A stretch of DNA of 14,049 nucleotides from Chloroflexota bacterium. Lineage in GTDB: Bacteria; Chloroflexota; Anaerolineae; UBA4142. The notes under the pieces were generated by a model. That model saw only the letters and a program-made list of their open reading frames with translations, ran no database searches and was not told the origin of the DNA. The stretch covers positions 1-14,049 of the forward strand of contig JACQGS010000012.1 of assembly GCA_016199405.1 (NCBI GenBank), read 5' to 3'. The stretch's first letter is position 1, and each line of letters starts with the position of its first letter. The position numbers and the translations under genes were made by a program. Shown here piece by piece: positions 1-5,960 of the stretch.

Positions 1-60
1 AGTGTGTACGATGTCGTTGGACACGACAAGTAGAGACTGGAGATTGGAGGCGAGCGAGTA

Positions 61-177
61 ATGCGAATTCGTTTGAGAACGCACGGGAGAATTACAATTC
101 CGATTTCGATTCGGCGTGAGTTGGGAATCAAACAGGGAACGCGGATTCGTTTTGAGACTGATGAAAATGCGCGTTGA
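61..177 (+). CDS. SpoVT/AbrB-type DNA-binding domain protein, 38 aa, probably truncated
   Basis: The 38-codon reading frame starts ten bases after a clear GGAGG (46-50). It contains the signature of the swapped-hairpin AbrB fold: a G-R-I-T-I-P segment at residues 9-14, then I-R-R-E-L-G-I-K-Q-G at 17-26. Proteins of this type are usually DNA-binding antitoxins (MazE/VapB-like) or transition-state regulators of 45-90 residues. This one stops just after the strand that normally follows the G-x-x-x-x-F turn, so the last strand of the fold and any toxin-binding tail are missing. No PIN or MazF toxin follows; the next gene is unrelated. I read it as a decayed or 3'-truncated antitoxin gene that still has its translation start. 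The family match is by eye and fairly firm; whether a stable protein is made is unknown. Confidence 0.55.
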   Translation: MRIRLRTHGRITIPISIRRELGIKQGTRIRFETDENAR

Positions 178-229
178 TGGATTTGAAACGGCAAGAGAGG
201 GAAGGATAAGTTTTTCGGACGCGCATGAG

Positions 230-802
230 ATGACAAGTTCCTTGCTCGACCGCTTCCTTCCCCACTACCACATCCATGAACTCCACTCCATCACCATCCA
301 CGCGCCCGCCTCGCGCTCCTTTCGCGCACTGCACGAACTCACGGCGCGCGAAATCTGGCTCACGCGCCCGCTCTTTTTTCTGCGCTCGCTGCCCGCCCGA
401 CTGAAAGGCAAGCGCGGCTTTGCGCGTTTTGACGACGCGCCTTTGCTCACGCAAATCGCGCGCGAGAATTTTGTTTTGCTTGGCGAAGAAGCAGACCGCG
501 AGCTGGTACTGGGGACGATTGGAAAATTTTGGCAGAGCGCGGGCGGAATGCAGCGCTTTCGCAACGCGGAGGAATTCGTCGCGTTCAACACGCCGGGGTT
601 CGCCAAAGCCACGATGAATTTTCACGTTAGCGAAGCCGGCGGCGTGACGCGGCTGACGACCGAGACGCGCATTGTTTGCACCGATGCGGAGGCGCGGAAA
701 AAATTTGCGCGGTATTGGCGGCTGATTTATCCGGGCAGCGCGCTGATTCGCGTCATTTGGTTGAGGGCGATCAGAAAAAGAGCAGAGCAGACGCAGGAAT
801 AA
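230..802 (+). CDS. Hypothetical protein, SRPBCC/START-like fold suspected
   Basis: A 190-residue soluble protein with no signal peptide or membrane segment. The C-terminal third (A-T-M-N-F, then V-T-R-L-T-T-E-T-R-I near residues 145-155, then a basic helix with Y-W-R-L-I-Y-P-G-S-A-L-I-R) has the alternating strand and long final helix typical of SRPBCC (polyketide cyclase/START-like) ligand-binding proteins, which hold a hydrophobic ligand in a helix-grip cavity. The frame is open from 116, but I prefer ATG 230. The 38 codons before it overlap the AbrB-like frame and resemble no protein, and family-like sequence begins right after 230. No strong Shine-Dalgarno sits next to this ATG, so the start is uncertain. 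The ligand and role cannot be told from sequence. It is transcribed towards the macro-domain gene with a palindromic repeat between them. Confidence 0.6.
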   Translation: MTSSLLDRFLPHYHIHELHSITIHAPASRSFRALHELTAREIWLTRPLFFLRSLPARLKGKRGFARFDDAPLLTQIARENFVLLGEEADRELVLGTIGKFWQSAGGMQRFRNAEEFVAFNTPGFAKATMNFHVSEAGGVTRLTTETRIVCTDAEARKKFARYWRLIYPGSALIRVIWLRAIRKRAEQTQE

Positions 803-856
803 ATCTAGCCCGCACGGATGCAATAACCATTATCGGAACAAACAAAAACCTGAATG

Positions 857-930
857 GGACACAGATGAACGCTGATAAACGCTGATTTTTTTGGTTATTA
901 ATCTGTGTTAATCTGTGTTTATCAGTGTCC
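857..930. repeat. Imperfect inverted repeat, about 30-base arms, between convergent genes
   Basis: The left arm (857-886) and the reverse complement of the right arm (901-930) both fit GGACACWGATRAACRCWG followed by ATWAACRCWGAT. Each arm is itself built from a repeated unit of about 10 bases (RCWGATWAAC). The 14-base loop is mostly T. Such 'CACAGAT-AAC' palindromes are common dispersed intergenic elements in environmental bacterial genomes. It sits between the 3' ends of two convergent genes and could stabilise or end both transcripts. It lacks a canonical hairpin plus U-tract, so I do not call it an intrinsic terminator. Confidence 0.7.
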
Positions 931-955
931 AATATTATTTCCGAAAGTCTTACGA

Positions 956-1492
956 TTATTCCACCAGCACTTGCTCTAACACCCTCTCATGCACTTGCAA
1001 CGCGCGCGCGTCGTACAACACATAGCGCACCGCTTTGATTTCCGAATGCTCGCTCACATAGTCAATGATCGTGCGCAACGCGAGGCGCGCGGCGTCCTCC
1101 AGCGGATAGCCAAAGATGCCGGTCGAAATCGCCGGGAGCGCGACCGATGCGCAATGATTTTGCGATGCGAGCTCCAGCGACGTGCGATACGCGCTGGCGA
1201 GCAATGCCGGCTCGCCGTGCTTGCCATCGCGATAAACCGGACCGACCGCGTGAATCACATGCCGCGCCTTCAGCCGATAGCCGCGCGTGATTTTCGCGCC
1301 GCCGGTTTCGCAGCCGCCGAGCGTGCGGCATTCGGCGAGCAATTCCGGACCTGCCGCGCGATGAATTGCCGCGTCCACGCCGCCGCCGCCGAGCAGCGAT
1401 TCGTTTGCCGCGTTGACGATCGCGTCGATGTGCTCGCGTGTGATGTCGCCTTGCACGAGTTCGAGCGTTGAATTACCAATTTCCACTTTCAT
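956..1492 (-). CDS. Macro-domain protein, O-acetyl-ADP-ribose deacetylase/ADP-ribosyl hydrolase type
   Basis: A 178-residue single-domain protein of the YmdB/MacroD class, which binds ADP-ribose and removes O-acetyl or ADP-ribosyl groups in the cytoplasm. Visible hallmarks are G-D-I-T at 15-18 (adenine contact), N-A-A-N-E-S-L-L-G-G-G-G-V-D at 27-40 with the family's catalytic pair Asn30 and Asp40, H-A-V-G-P-V-Y at 81-87, and I-S-T-G-I-F-G-Y-P at 122-130, the loop that wraps the distal phosphate and ribose. The E. coli enzyme has Tyr where this loop has Phe127, a substitution I believe is frequent in the family. A purine-rich AGAGGA lies just upstream of the ATG on the minus strand. It is the only minus-strand gene in the window and appears monocistronic. 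Family assignment is firm; the natural substrate is not known. Confidence 0.92.
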   Translation of the reverse strand: MKVEIGNSTLELVQGDITREHIDAIVNAANESLLGGGGVDAAIHRAAGPELLAECRTLGGCETGGAKITRGYRLKARHVIHAVGPVYRDGKHGEPALLASAYRTSLELASQNHCASVALPAISTGIFGYPLEDAARLALRTIIDYVSEHSEIKAVRYVLYDARALQVHERVLEQVLVE

Positions 1493-1521
1493 TTTTTCCT
1501 CTTCATCGTACCGTTGGAATA

Positions 1522-1550
1522 ATTCTACCGCAAAGCCGCTCCGGAGTAAA
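1522..1550 (-). promoter_or_regulatory. Possible sigma-70-type promoter of the macro-domain gene
   Basis: On the minus strand TTTACT (1550-1545) is followed after 17 bases by TAGAAT (1527-1522), about 30 bases before the macro-domain start codon. The -10 box matches consensus at five of six positions and the -35 at four. This is moderate evidence only. Confidence 0.35.
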
Positions 1551-1570
1551 GCGCAGGAACGCGCAGGAAC
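1551..1570. repeat. Two tandem copies of a 10-base unit
   Basis: GCGCAGGAAC occurs twice in direct succession and a partial third copy (GCG) follows. It lies between the two divergent promoter-like sequences. It could be a repeated protein-binding site or simple slippage; nothing in the sequence decides this. Confidence 0.5.
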
Positions 1571-1587
1571 GCGTCCGAAATTGACTA

Positions 1588-1616
1588 TTGCGTTCTGGAA
1601 AAATTCGTGCTACAAT
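1588..1616 (+). promoter_or_regulatory. Sigma-70-type promoter with extended -10, reading towards the HD-GYP gene
   Basis: TTGCGT (1588-1593), a 17-base spacer, then TACAAT (1611-1616) preceded by TGC, giving an extended -10. Transcription would begin near 1623. It would first cross a structured segment and a possible small peptide gene, leaving an untranslated leader of about 260 bases before the HD-GYP gene. Confidence 0.5.
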
Positions 1617-1658
1617 CCAGTCATTAAACCGGCGAATTCGCAGGAAAAGCGAAGCGAA

Positions 1659-1692
1659 GAGGTACCTGATTGCGGAGAGCAATCAAAACCTC
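1659..1692 (+). other. Stacked hairpin in the HD-GYP leader, unassigned structured RNA
   Basis: GAGGT (1659-1663) pairs with ACCTC (1688-1692). Inside this, GATTGC (1668-1673) pairs perfectly with GCAATC (1679-1684) around a GGAGA loop. The loop holds a Shine-Dalgarno-like sequence, and purine-rich unpaired segments follow (CCGAAGGGAAG at 1694-1704). I compared it by eye with the common riboswitch consensus motifs (c-di-GMP, c-di-AMP, TPP, SAM, cobalamin, glycine, Mn, fluoride) and none fits. A cis-regulatory RNA is possible but unproven. Confidence 0.3.
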
Positions 1693-1714
1693 ACCGAAGG
1701 GAAGTGAAATCTTA

Positions 1715-1804
1715 GTGAAGTGGCGCCTCGCGGCCGCGGTGTACACCGTGTTGATCGTAGCGAGCATGCTTCTCGGCGTTTTGGCTGAAGCAAAGTGGGA
1801 CTAG
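1715..1804 (+). CDS. Possible 29-aa single-span membrane peptide
   Basis: A GTG-started frame of 29 codons is preceded by AAGGGAAG (1697-1704) at a spacing of ten bases. It encodes a short basic start (M-K-W-R), then about 20 hydrophobic residues (A-A-A-V-Y-T-V-L-I-V-A-S-M-L-L-G-V-L-A), and a polar end (E-A-K-W-D). That is the layout of a small single-pass membrane protein or leader peptide. Its GC-rich codon use matches the host genes, and the AT-rich stretch begins right after its stop codon. No homologue is recognised, and chance cannot be excluded for so short a frame. It lies between the 1588 promoter and the HD-GYP gene and could be a regulatory leader peptide. Confidence 0.35.
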   Translation: MKWRLAAAVYTVLIVASMLLGVLAEAKWD

Positions 1805-1843
1805 GTTTTCACTCCTGCGAATCGTCGGGTCCTTTGAACCGAT

Positions 1844-1879
1844 CAAATGCTGTGTTCAAGCTTGTGAGCACAGCATTTG
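1844..1879. repeat. Perfect 11-bp inverted repeat just before the HD-GYP start
   Basis: CAAATGCTGTG (1844-1854) is complementary to CACAGCATTTG (1869-1879). The 14-base loop contains the palindrome CAAGCTTG (1857-1864). The right arm ends seven bases before ATG 1887. There is no U-tract. It could be an operator or an mRNA hairpin affecting initiation; if so, the downstream start at 1911 would be favoured. Confidence 0.6.
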
Positions 1880-1886
1880 TTAATTT

Positions 1887-3191
1887 ATGGAGAACTCGAA
1901 GAGAATTTCTATGGCTCCACTTTCGTTCTCTACTCGAACCTACATTTTTCTGGTCATCTTTCTGGCTATCCTCGTTCTGTCAGTCTCATCTACCCTTATT
2001 GCCGCAGACATTTCGCAATGGGGAATTGTAGTTGTCTTCGCCCTTGGAATTACCATCCTCGACCTTGTTCCAATCAAGATCTATGGTGGCTTTATAGAGA
2101 TGACAATCTCTACTGCTGTAAAGTTCGCCGCAGTCATCCTGTTTCAACCCTCAGTAGTGATTTGGGCGACCTTTATAGGAACACTTGCGGGAGAATTGCC
2201 GGCACAACGAATTTGGTACAAGAAAATATTCAATGTCTCAGCAATGACCCTTACTTTAGCCATTGTCGCGTTAACTTACTATCTAATCCGTGATCCCAGG
2301 ATAGAGTTCTTTGACTCGCTACAAAACGTTCTCGCATTAATCATTGCGGGCTTGGCTGATTTTGGGTTCAATTCGGCTCTCATTACTATGGCGATAAGCC
2401 TCTCACGCAAGTTACCGTTCCGTTATATTTGGCTTCAAAACTTTCCAAAAGTGATATGGTACGACTTGAGTATGGTTCCAATCGGAGCATTCCTTGCGAC
2501 TCTCTGGAAGGTAAATCCTCTGAGTATTGCTCTGGTTGGATTGCCACTCGTAGTTGTCCGGCACTCTTATCAGATCGCAAATGATCTCCAACGCCAAACG
2601 CGCGATGCGCTCATCGCGATGGTGCGCGTGATTGACGAACGCGATCAGCACACCGGCGATCATTCCGAAAGAGTTTCGCAATATGCGCGCAGCACCGCCG
2701 AAGCGCTCGAGCTCGATCAAGAAGACATCGAAATCATCGCGCAAGCCGCGCTCTTGCATGATCTCGGCAAAGTGGGGATGCGGAACGATATTTTGTTCAG
2801 TCCGAACCTGTTGAACCCGGAAGAACGCAAGAGCGCGGAAAAACACGCCGAGATCGGCGGCGAGTTGCTCTCCAAATTTCCGCTCTTTGAACGCGGCGCC
2901 GGGCTTGTGCGGCATCATCACGAACGCTACGACGGCGGCGGTTATCCGGACAAACTAAAAGGCGACGCGATTCCGCTCGGCGCGCGCATCATTTCGGTCG
3001 CCGATGCGTATCAAGCGATGACGGAAGACCGCCCGTATCGCCGCGCGATGTCGCAAGCGATTGCGGTTCAGCGTTTGCGCGATGCCAGCGGCACGCAATT
3101 CGATCCGCGCGTCGTCGAGGCGTTCGTGGGGGCGTTGCCGCGCGATAACGTCTCGGCCCCGGCATTGACCGCCGCGCCGGCGCTCGCGTAA
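1887..3191 (+). CDS. Membrane-anchored HD-GYP cyclic-di-GMP phosphodiesterase
   Basis: The first 225 or so residues hold about seven membrane spans (roughly 17-40, 44-63, 73-100, 116-133, 147-170, 190-207, 209-225), an integral membrane sensor region I cannot assign to a named family. After a short linker near residue 232, an HD-GYP domain runs to about 420. Its H-D pair is at 291-292, followed by L-G-K, and H-H-H-E-R-Y-D-G-G-G-Y-P at 343-354 carries the GYP motif. R-I-I-S-V-A-D then A-M-T-E-D-R-P-Y-R follow. All the expected metal-site residues appear present, so hydrolysis of c-di-GMP at the inner membrane is expected. ATG 1911 has a better purine-rich stretch upstream (GAAGAGA) than ATG 1887, and the protein may be eight residues shorter. 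The membrane half is clearly AT-richer than the catalytic half, with the change at about 2585. DUF5317 follows after eight bases, which suggests one operon. Confidence 0.9.
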   Translation: MENSKRISMAPLSFSTRTYIFLVIFLAILVLSVSSTLIAADISQWGIVVVFALGITILDLVPIKIYGGFIEMTISTAVKFAAVILFQPSVVIWATFIGTLAGELPAQRIWYKKIFNVSAMTLTLAIVALTYYLIRDPRIEFFDSLQNVLALIIAGLADFGFNSALITMAISLSRKLPFRYIWLQNFPKVIWYDLSMVPIGAFLATLWKVNPLSIALVGLPLVVVRHSYQIANDLQRQTRDALIAMVRVIDERDQHTGDHSERVSQYARSTAEALELDQEDIEIIAQAALLHDLGKVGMRNDILFSPNLLNPEERKSAEKHAEIGGELLSKFPLFERGAGLVRHHHERYDGGGYPDKLKGDAIPLGARIISVADAYQAMTEDRPYRRAMSQAIAVQRLRDASGTQFDPRVVEAFVGALPRDNVSAPALTAAPALA

Positions 3192-3199
3192 TTTTCGAA

Positions 3200-3754
3200 A
3201 TGTTCTTCCTCCTTCTCCTCACCGCGTCGATCGTCCTCGCGTTGTTGCGCGGCGGCAAGTTCATTAACCTCAGCCGCGTGCGCTTTCGTTCGCCGCTCTT
3301 GATCTTGCTTGGGTTGTGGATCCAAATAGTCATCTACTCTGATTTCTGGCAAGCGAATCTGCAACTCAAACCGTTCGCGCCGCACGCCTATTTGCTTTCG
3401 CTCGCGCTGTTGCTCATCGCGCTCGCGCGCAATCTGCGATTGCCGGGCATGCGCGTGATTTTGTTCGGCTTTACGCTGAACGCGCTCGTCATCGCGCTGA
3501 ACGGCGGCTATATGCCGACGACGCCTGAGGCGCGCGCGATTGCCGGGCAGCCGATTCTCGCGCCCGGTGAAACGCACAACAATTCCATCGGCGCGGGGGC
3601 GGAAACGCGGCTCGTTTTTTTGAGCGACATCTTCGCGATTCCCAAAACCTTGCCGTTGCCGAATGTCTTTAGTATCGGTGATTCGTTGATTATGCTCGGC
3701 GTCGCGTATTTGATTCAAAAGGCAATGCGCCAGTCTTCGTCGCCGGATGATTAG
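3200..3754 (+). CDS. DUF5317 family membrane protein
   Basis: A 184-residue integral membrane protein with an N-terminal span (2-17), further spans near 31-46, 62-79 and 86-104, and a C-terminal span. The conserved segment N-G-G-Y-M-P-T (residues 99-105) and the late F-L-S-D-I-F-A-I-P followed by P-L-P-N-V-F-S-I-G-D are the marks of DUF5317, a family of unknown function found mainly in Chloroflexota and Firmicutes and often placed next to HD-GYP or sensory genes. It begins eight bases after the HD-GYP stop codon and has the same GC-rich codon use as that gene's catalytic half, so the two are probably co-transcribed. No enzymatic motif is visible. A role in signalling is inferred from context only. 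Confidence 0.8.
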   Translation: MFFLLLLTASIVLALLRGGKFINLSRVRFRSPLLILLGLWIQIVIYSDFWQANLQLKPFAPHAYLLSLALLLIALARNLRLPGMRVILFGFTLNALVIALNGGYMPTTPEARAIAGQPILAPGETHNNSIGAGAETRLVFLSDIFAIPKTLPLPNVFSIGDSLIMLGVAYLIQKAMRQSSSPDD

Positions 3755-3770
3755 CGCGCGCAAATTCCAT

Positions 3771-3799
3771 TTGCCACATGCGCCGAATGGGCATATAAT
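3771..3799 (+). promoter_or_regulatory. Sigma-70-type promoter of the creatininase/importer operon
   Basis: TTGCCA (3771-3776), a 17-base spacer and a perfect TATAAT (3794-3799). The predicted start near 3806 gives a leader of roughly 105 bases before ATG 3912. It is the best-matching promoter on the plus strand of this window and is well placed to drive the importer genes as one unit. Confidence 0.6.
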
Positions 3800-3839
3800 T
3801 TGCGCCGAAATCATCTCCTCTCCATACGGCAACGCACGC

Positions 3840-3899
3840 TAACTGCGATGAATGGCAGTTAATCACTTTCGCAACTTGTATTCTCCTCTGAAACAAGTT
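3840..3899 (+). promoter_or_regulatory. Two hairpins in the 5' leader of the importer operon
   Basis: TAACTGC (3840-3846) pairs with GCAGTTA (3855-3861) around an 8-base loop. AACTTGT (3873-3879) pairs with ACAAGTT (3893-3899) around a 13-base loop. The second loop carries CTCCTC, complementary to the GAGG ribosome binding site (3901-3904) right after the stem, so pairing could modulate initiation at 3912. No known riboswitch consensus is recognised. Confidence 0.35.
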
Positions 3900-4492
3900 T
3901 GAGGCACAGCAATGCCGCTGTATTTTCTCGCCGATATGACGTGGGTGGAGGTCGCAGCGCTTGCGCGTCAGACCAATGTCGCGCTCGTTCCGACCGGCGC
4001 GACCGAAGCGCACGGTCCGCATCTCCCGCTCTCGACCGACGTGATCATCGCGCTCGGCGCATGCCGCCGCGCGGCGGAACGTCTTGCCGCGGAGAATATT
4101 CTCTGCGCGATTACTCCTCCGTTTTCGTATGCCGTCACCAATTTCGCGCGGAGCGTGCCGTTCGCCCGCACGATCACGATCCCCGCCGAAACTCAATCGC
4201 AACTCGTTTATTCCGTCTGCGAATCGCTGGCAGCGCACGGATTCAACCGCATCGTTTTTTCCAATCACCATCTCGAACCGGCTAACTTTGACGCGATCAA
4301 AGCCGGCGCGCGCCGCGCGACCGATGCCGGCATTGCGCGCGTCGCCGTGCCGGATGTGCGCGCGCCGCGCTGGGCATCAATGCTAACCGAAGAATTTCGC
4401 GCCGGGTCGCGGCACGCCGGCTCGTACGAAACGTCGCTCGTGATGGCGGATCGCGCCGACGGCGATGATCGCGACGACAGTGAAGGAAGTGC

Positions 4493-4560
4493 TGAGTGTG
4501 TGACGCGGAGCGTGTGGGTGTGTGGATTCTACTCACATACGCTCATACCCTCATACGCAC
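4493..4560. repeat. Imperfect GTGTG-rich inverted repeat at the creatininase truncation point
   Basis: A G/T-rich left side (GTGTGTGACGCGGAGCG and onwards) faces a right side built of CTCATAC and TCACATAC units. The two pair imperfectly and with G-U pairs around ATTCTA. It begins some 30 bases after recognisable creatininase sequence ends, so it is the likely product or cause of the truncation. Confidence 0.4.
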
Positions 4561-4621
4561 AGACTTTGAAAGGAGGTCAGCCGCACGAACGAAAAACAGA
4601 TTCCCCACAGCCAACCAACCC

Positions 4622-4630
4622 AAGGAGGAG
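4622..4630 (+). promoter_or_regulatory. Strong ribosome binding site deciding the substrate-binding protein start
   Basis: AAGGAGGAG lies seven bases before ATG 4638. It fixes this ATG as an independent start and argues against treating the 3912-5858 open frame as one protein. A second, equally strong AAAGGAGGT sits at 4569-4577 with no ATG or GTG at a usable distance. Confidence 0.75.
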
Positions 4631-4637
4631 AAATAGA

Positions 4638-5858
4638 ATGAACACTCTCAATGGATTGACCCGGCGTGAATTTCTGAAAATCGCCGGCTTGACCGCCGCT
4701 GGCGCGACAATCGGCGGATCGTTGTTGAGCGCGTGCGCGCCGGCGCCGGCAGTGCCGCTCAAAGTCGGCGTTCTGCTTCCGTACACCGACATTTACGCCG
4801 TGCTGGGCGAAAGCATTACCGCCGGAATGGAAATGTACTTTGACGAAGTCGGCGGCACGGCTGGCGGACGCAAGATTCAGTTGATCAAAGAAGACGAAGG
4901 CACCGCCGTGGATGCCGCCGCGCAAAAAGCGCGCAAGCTCGTCGAGCAGGACGAGGTCGCGTTTGTGACCGGCATCGTTAGTTCCGGCGTGCTCGCCGGC
5001 GTGCGCGATTACTTCCACAACAACAAGAAACTGCTGATCTGCTCCAACGCCGGCGCGAATTCGATCAGCCGCGCCGCCAAAACGCCGTACATCTGGCGAA
5101 CCTCGTTCACCAACTGGCAACCCAACTGGCCGATGGGCGCCTGGGCGTTCAAGAACGTCGGCAAGAAAGCGATCATCAGTGTCCCGGATTACGGCGCGGG
5201 CGCGGATATGGCGAGCGCGTTCAAGAATTCCTTCGAAGCCGCCGGCGGCCAAGTGGTGAGTCTGCAAAAGACGCCGTTCCCCAACATGGGCGATCCGGCT
5301 CCGTTCATCACCGAACTCAAGAACGCGAATCCGGATTTGGTGTACGCGTTCTACAGCGGCGGCGCGGCGGTCACGTTCGTCAAAGCGTGGGGCTCATTCG
5401 GTCTTGCCGGCAAGATTCCATTGCTGGGCGCTGGCTTTATGACGGAAGAAGACGTGCTGCCCGCGCAAGGCGACGCGGCGCTGGGCGCCAAGACCGGCTT
5501 GCACTGGTCGCTGATGCTCGACACGGCGGAGAACAACAAGTTCAAAGACGCGTACAAGAAAAAGACCGGCAAAGACGCGAACGTCTTCGCGGTCACGGGC
5601 TATGACACCGGGCGCGTCATCGTCGAAATGCTGAACAAAGTTCAGGGTGACGCGAGCAAAGTGGACAAGCTGATCGAGGCGATCCCGAGCGTCAGTTTCA
5701 CCGGTCCGCGCGGACCCTTTACGCTGGATGCCAAGACGCAGAATCCGAAGCAAAAGGTCTATCTGCGCGAAGTTGCCAAGTACCCGGATGGCTTGCACAA
5801 CAAAGTCCTCCAAGACTTTGGCGAGGTTGTTGACCCCGGCGACAACAGCAAAGGGTAA
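4638..5858 (+). CDS. Branched-chain amino acid-type ABC importer, substrate-binding lipoprotein
   Basis: A 406-residue periplasmic-binding protein of the LivJ/LivK (Peripla_BP_6) type, which captures the solute outside the membrane and delivers it to the LivHM channel. The N-terminus carries a twin-arginine motif (T-R-R-E-F-L-K, residues 8-14), a hydrophobic stretch and a lipobox ending at Cys33 (L-L-S-A-C), so the mature form is probably a Tat-exported lipoprotein. The fold is recognisable from K-V-G-V-L-L-P-Y-T-D (38-47), an early E-S-I-T-A-G-M-E-M, F-V-T-G-I-V-S-S-G and the late V-T-G-Y-D-T-G. Ligands of this family include branched-chain and other amino acids, amides, and aromatic acids. 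Specificity cannot be read here, though the tryptophan genes downstream make an aromatic substrate plausible. Start chosen from the ribosome binding site and signal peptide. Confidence 0.92.
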   Translation: MNTLNGLTRREFLKIAGLTAAGATIGGSLLSACAPAPAVPLKVGVLLPYTDIYAVLGESITAGMEMYFDEVGGTAGGRKIQLIKEDEGTAVDAAAQKARKLVEQDEVAFVTGIVSSGVLAGVRDYFHNNKKLLICSNAGANSISRAAKTPYIWRTSFTNWQPNWPMGAWAFKNVGKKAIISVPDYGAGADMASAFKNSFEAAGGQVVSLQKTPFPNMGDPAPFITELKNANPDLVYAFYSGGAAVTFVKAWGSFGLAGKIPLLGAGFMTEEDVLPAQGDAALGAKTGLHWSLMLDTAENNKFKDAYKKKTGKDANVFAVTGYDTGRVIVEMLNKVQGDASKVDKLIEAIPSVSFTGPRGPFTLDAKTQNPKQKVYLREVAKYPDGLHNKVLQDFGEVVDPGDNSKG

Positions 5859-5859
5859 A

Positions 5860-5951
5860 GTGACATGTGACGAGTGACGGGGGAAGAAGCAAGTGACAAG
5901 GTGAGTGCCCTTTCGTCTATCCCTTGTCGCCTGCCATCCGTCACTTGTCAC
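5860..5951. repeat. Inverted repeat of GTGACAWGTGACG between binding protein and permease
   Basis: GTGACATGTGACG (5860-5872) matches the reverse complement of 5939-5951 at 12 of 13 positions. A further copy, AAGTGACAAGGTGA, lies at 5891-5904. The hairpin falls between the highly needed binding-protein gene and the permease genes, a place where stem-loops often stabilise the upstream mRNA and lower downstream expression. That effect is inferred. Confidence 0.6.
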
Positions 5952-5960
5952 CTTATTTCT

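Larger units (their letters stand above)
3912..4637 (+). pseudogene. Creatininase-family amidohydrolase, 3'-truncated, frame open into the next gene
   Basis: Residues 1-183 (to about 4460) match the creatininase family, metal-dependent amide or formamide hydrolases that include creatininase, MftE and the archaeal FAPy deformylase ArfB. V-P-T-G-A-T-E-A-H-G-P-H-L-P-L-S-T-D (27-44) carries the Glu, His and Asp metal ligands. S-N-H-H-L-E-P-A-N stands where many members have N-G-H-G-G-N, and H-A-G-S-Y-E-T-S (168-175) is the second metal motif. The family normally continues for 60-80 more residues. Here the sequence turns into low-complexity Asp/Arg/Ser-rich text, then a palindromic repeat, with no stop codon before the substrate-binding protein gene. 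The frame therefore runs on in phase to 5858. A GAGG site lies upstream of ATG 3912. Either the gene is broken, or a translational fusion is made; I favour a broken gene. It is near tryptophan-degradation genes that lack a formamidase. Confidence 0.6.

Noticed and set aside
11..27. Small hairpin TGTCGT-TGGAC-ACGACA near the window start
   Set aside because: It is a 6-bp stem with no U-tract and no adjacent gene in view, and cannot be separated from chance.
128..823. Long minus-strand frame opposite the SRPBCC-like gene
   Set aside because: It is arginine-rich, low-complexity and without recognisable motifs, a common by-product of GC-rich codon bias on the opposite strand.
1581..1616. Promoter using TTGACT (1581) as -35 with TACAAT as -10
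   Set aside because: The spacer would be 24 bases, too long. TTGCGT at 1588 gives 17 bases and was used instead.
1413..1715. 100-residue plus-strand frame across the macro-domain start and the spacer
   Set aside because: Half of it is antisense to the macro-domain gene, it has no ribosome binding site, and the sequence is compositionally random.
1659..1720. Known riboswitch class (TPP, c-di-GMP or c-di-AMP) before the HD-GYP gene
   Set aside because: Only short coincidental matches such as ACCTGAT were found. The conserved cores of these classes are absent, so only an unassigned structure is reported.
3912..5858. A single 648-residue creatininase-substrate-binding fusion protein
   Set aside because: The frame is open throughout, but a strong ribosome binding site, an ATG and a complete Tat/lipoprotein signal peptide occur at 4622-4736. 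Such a signal would not work in the middle of a protein, and the joining segment looks like translated repeat.
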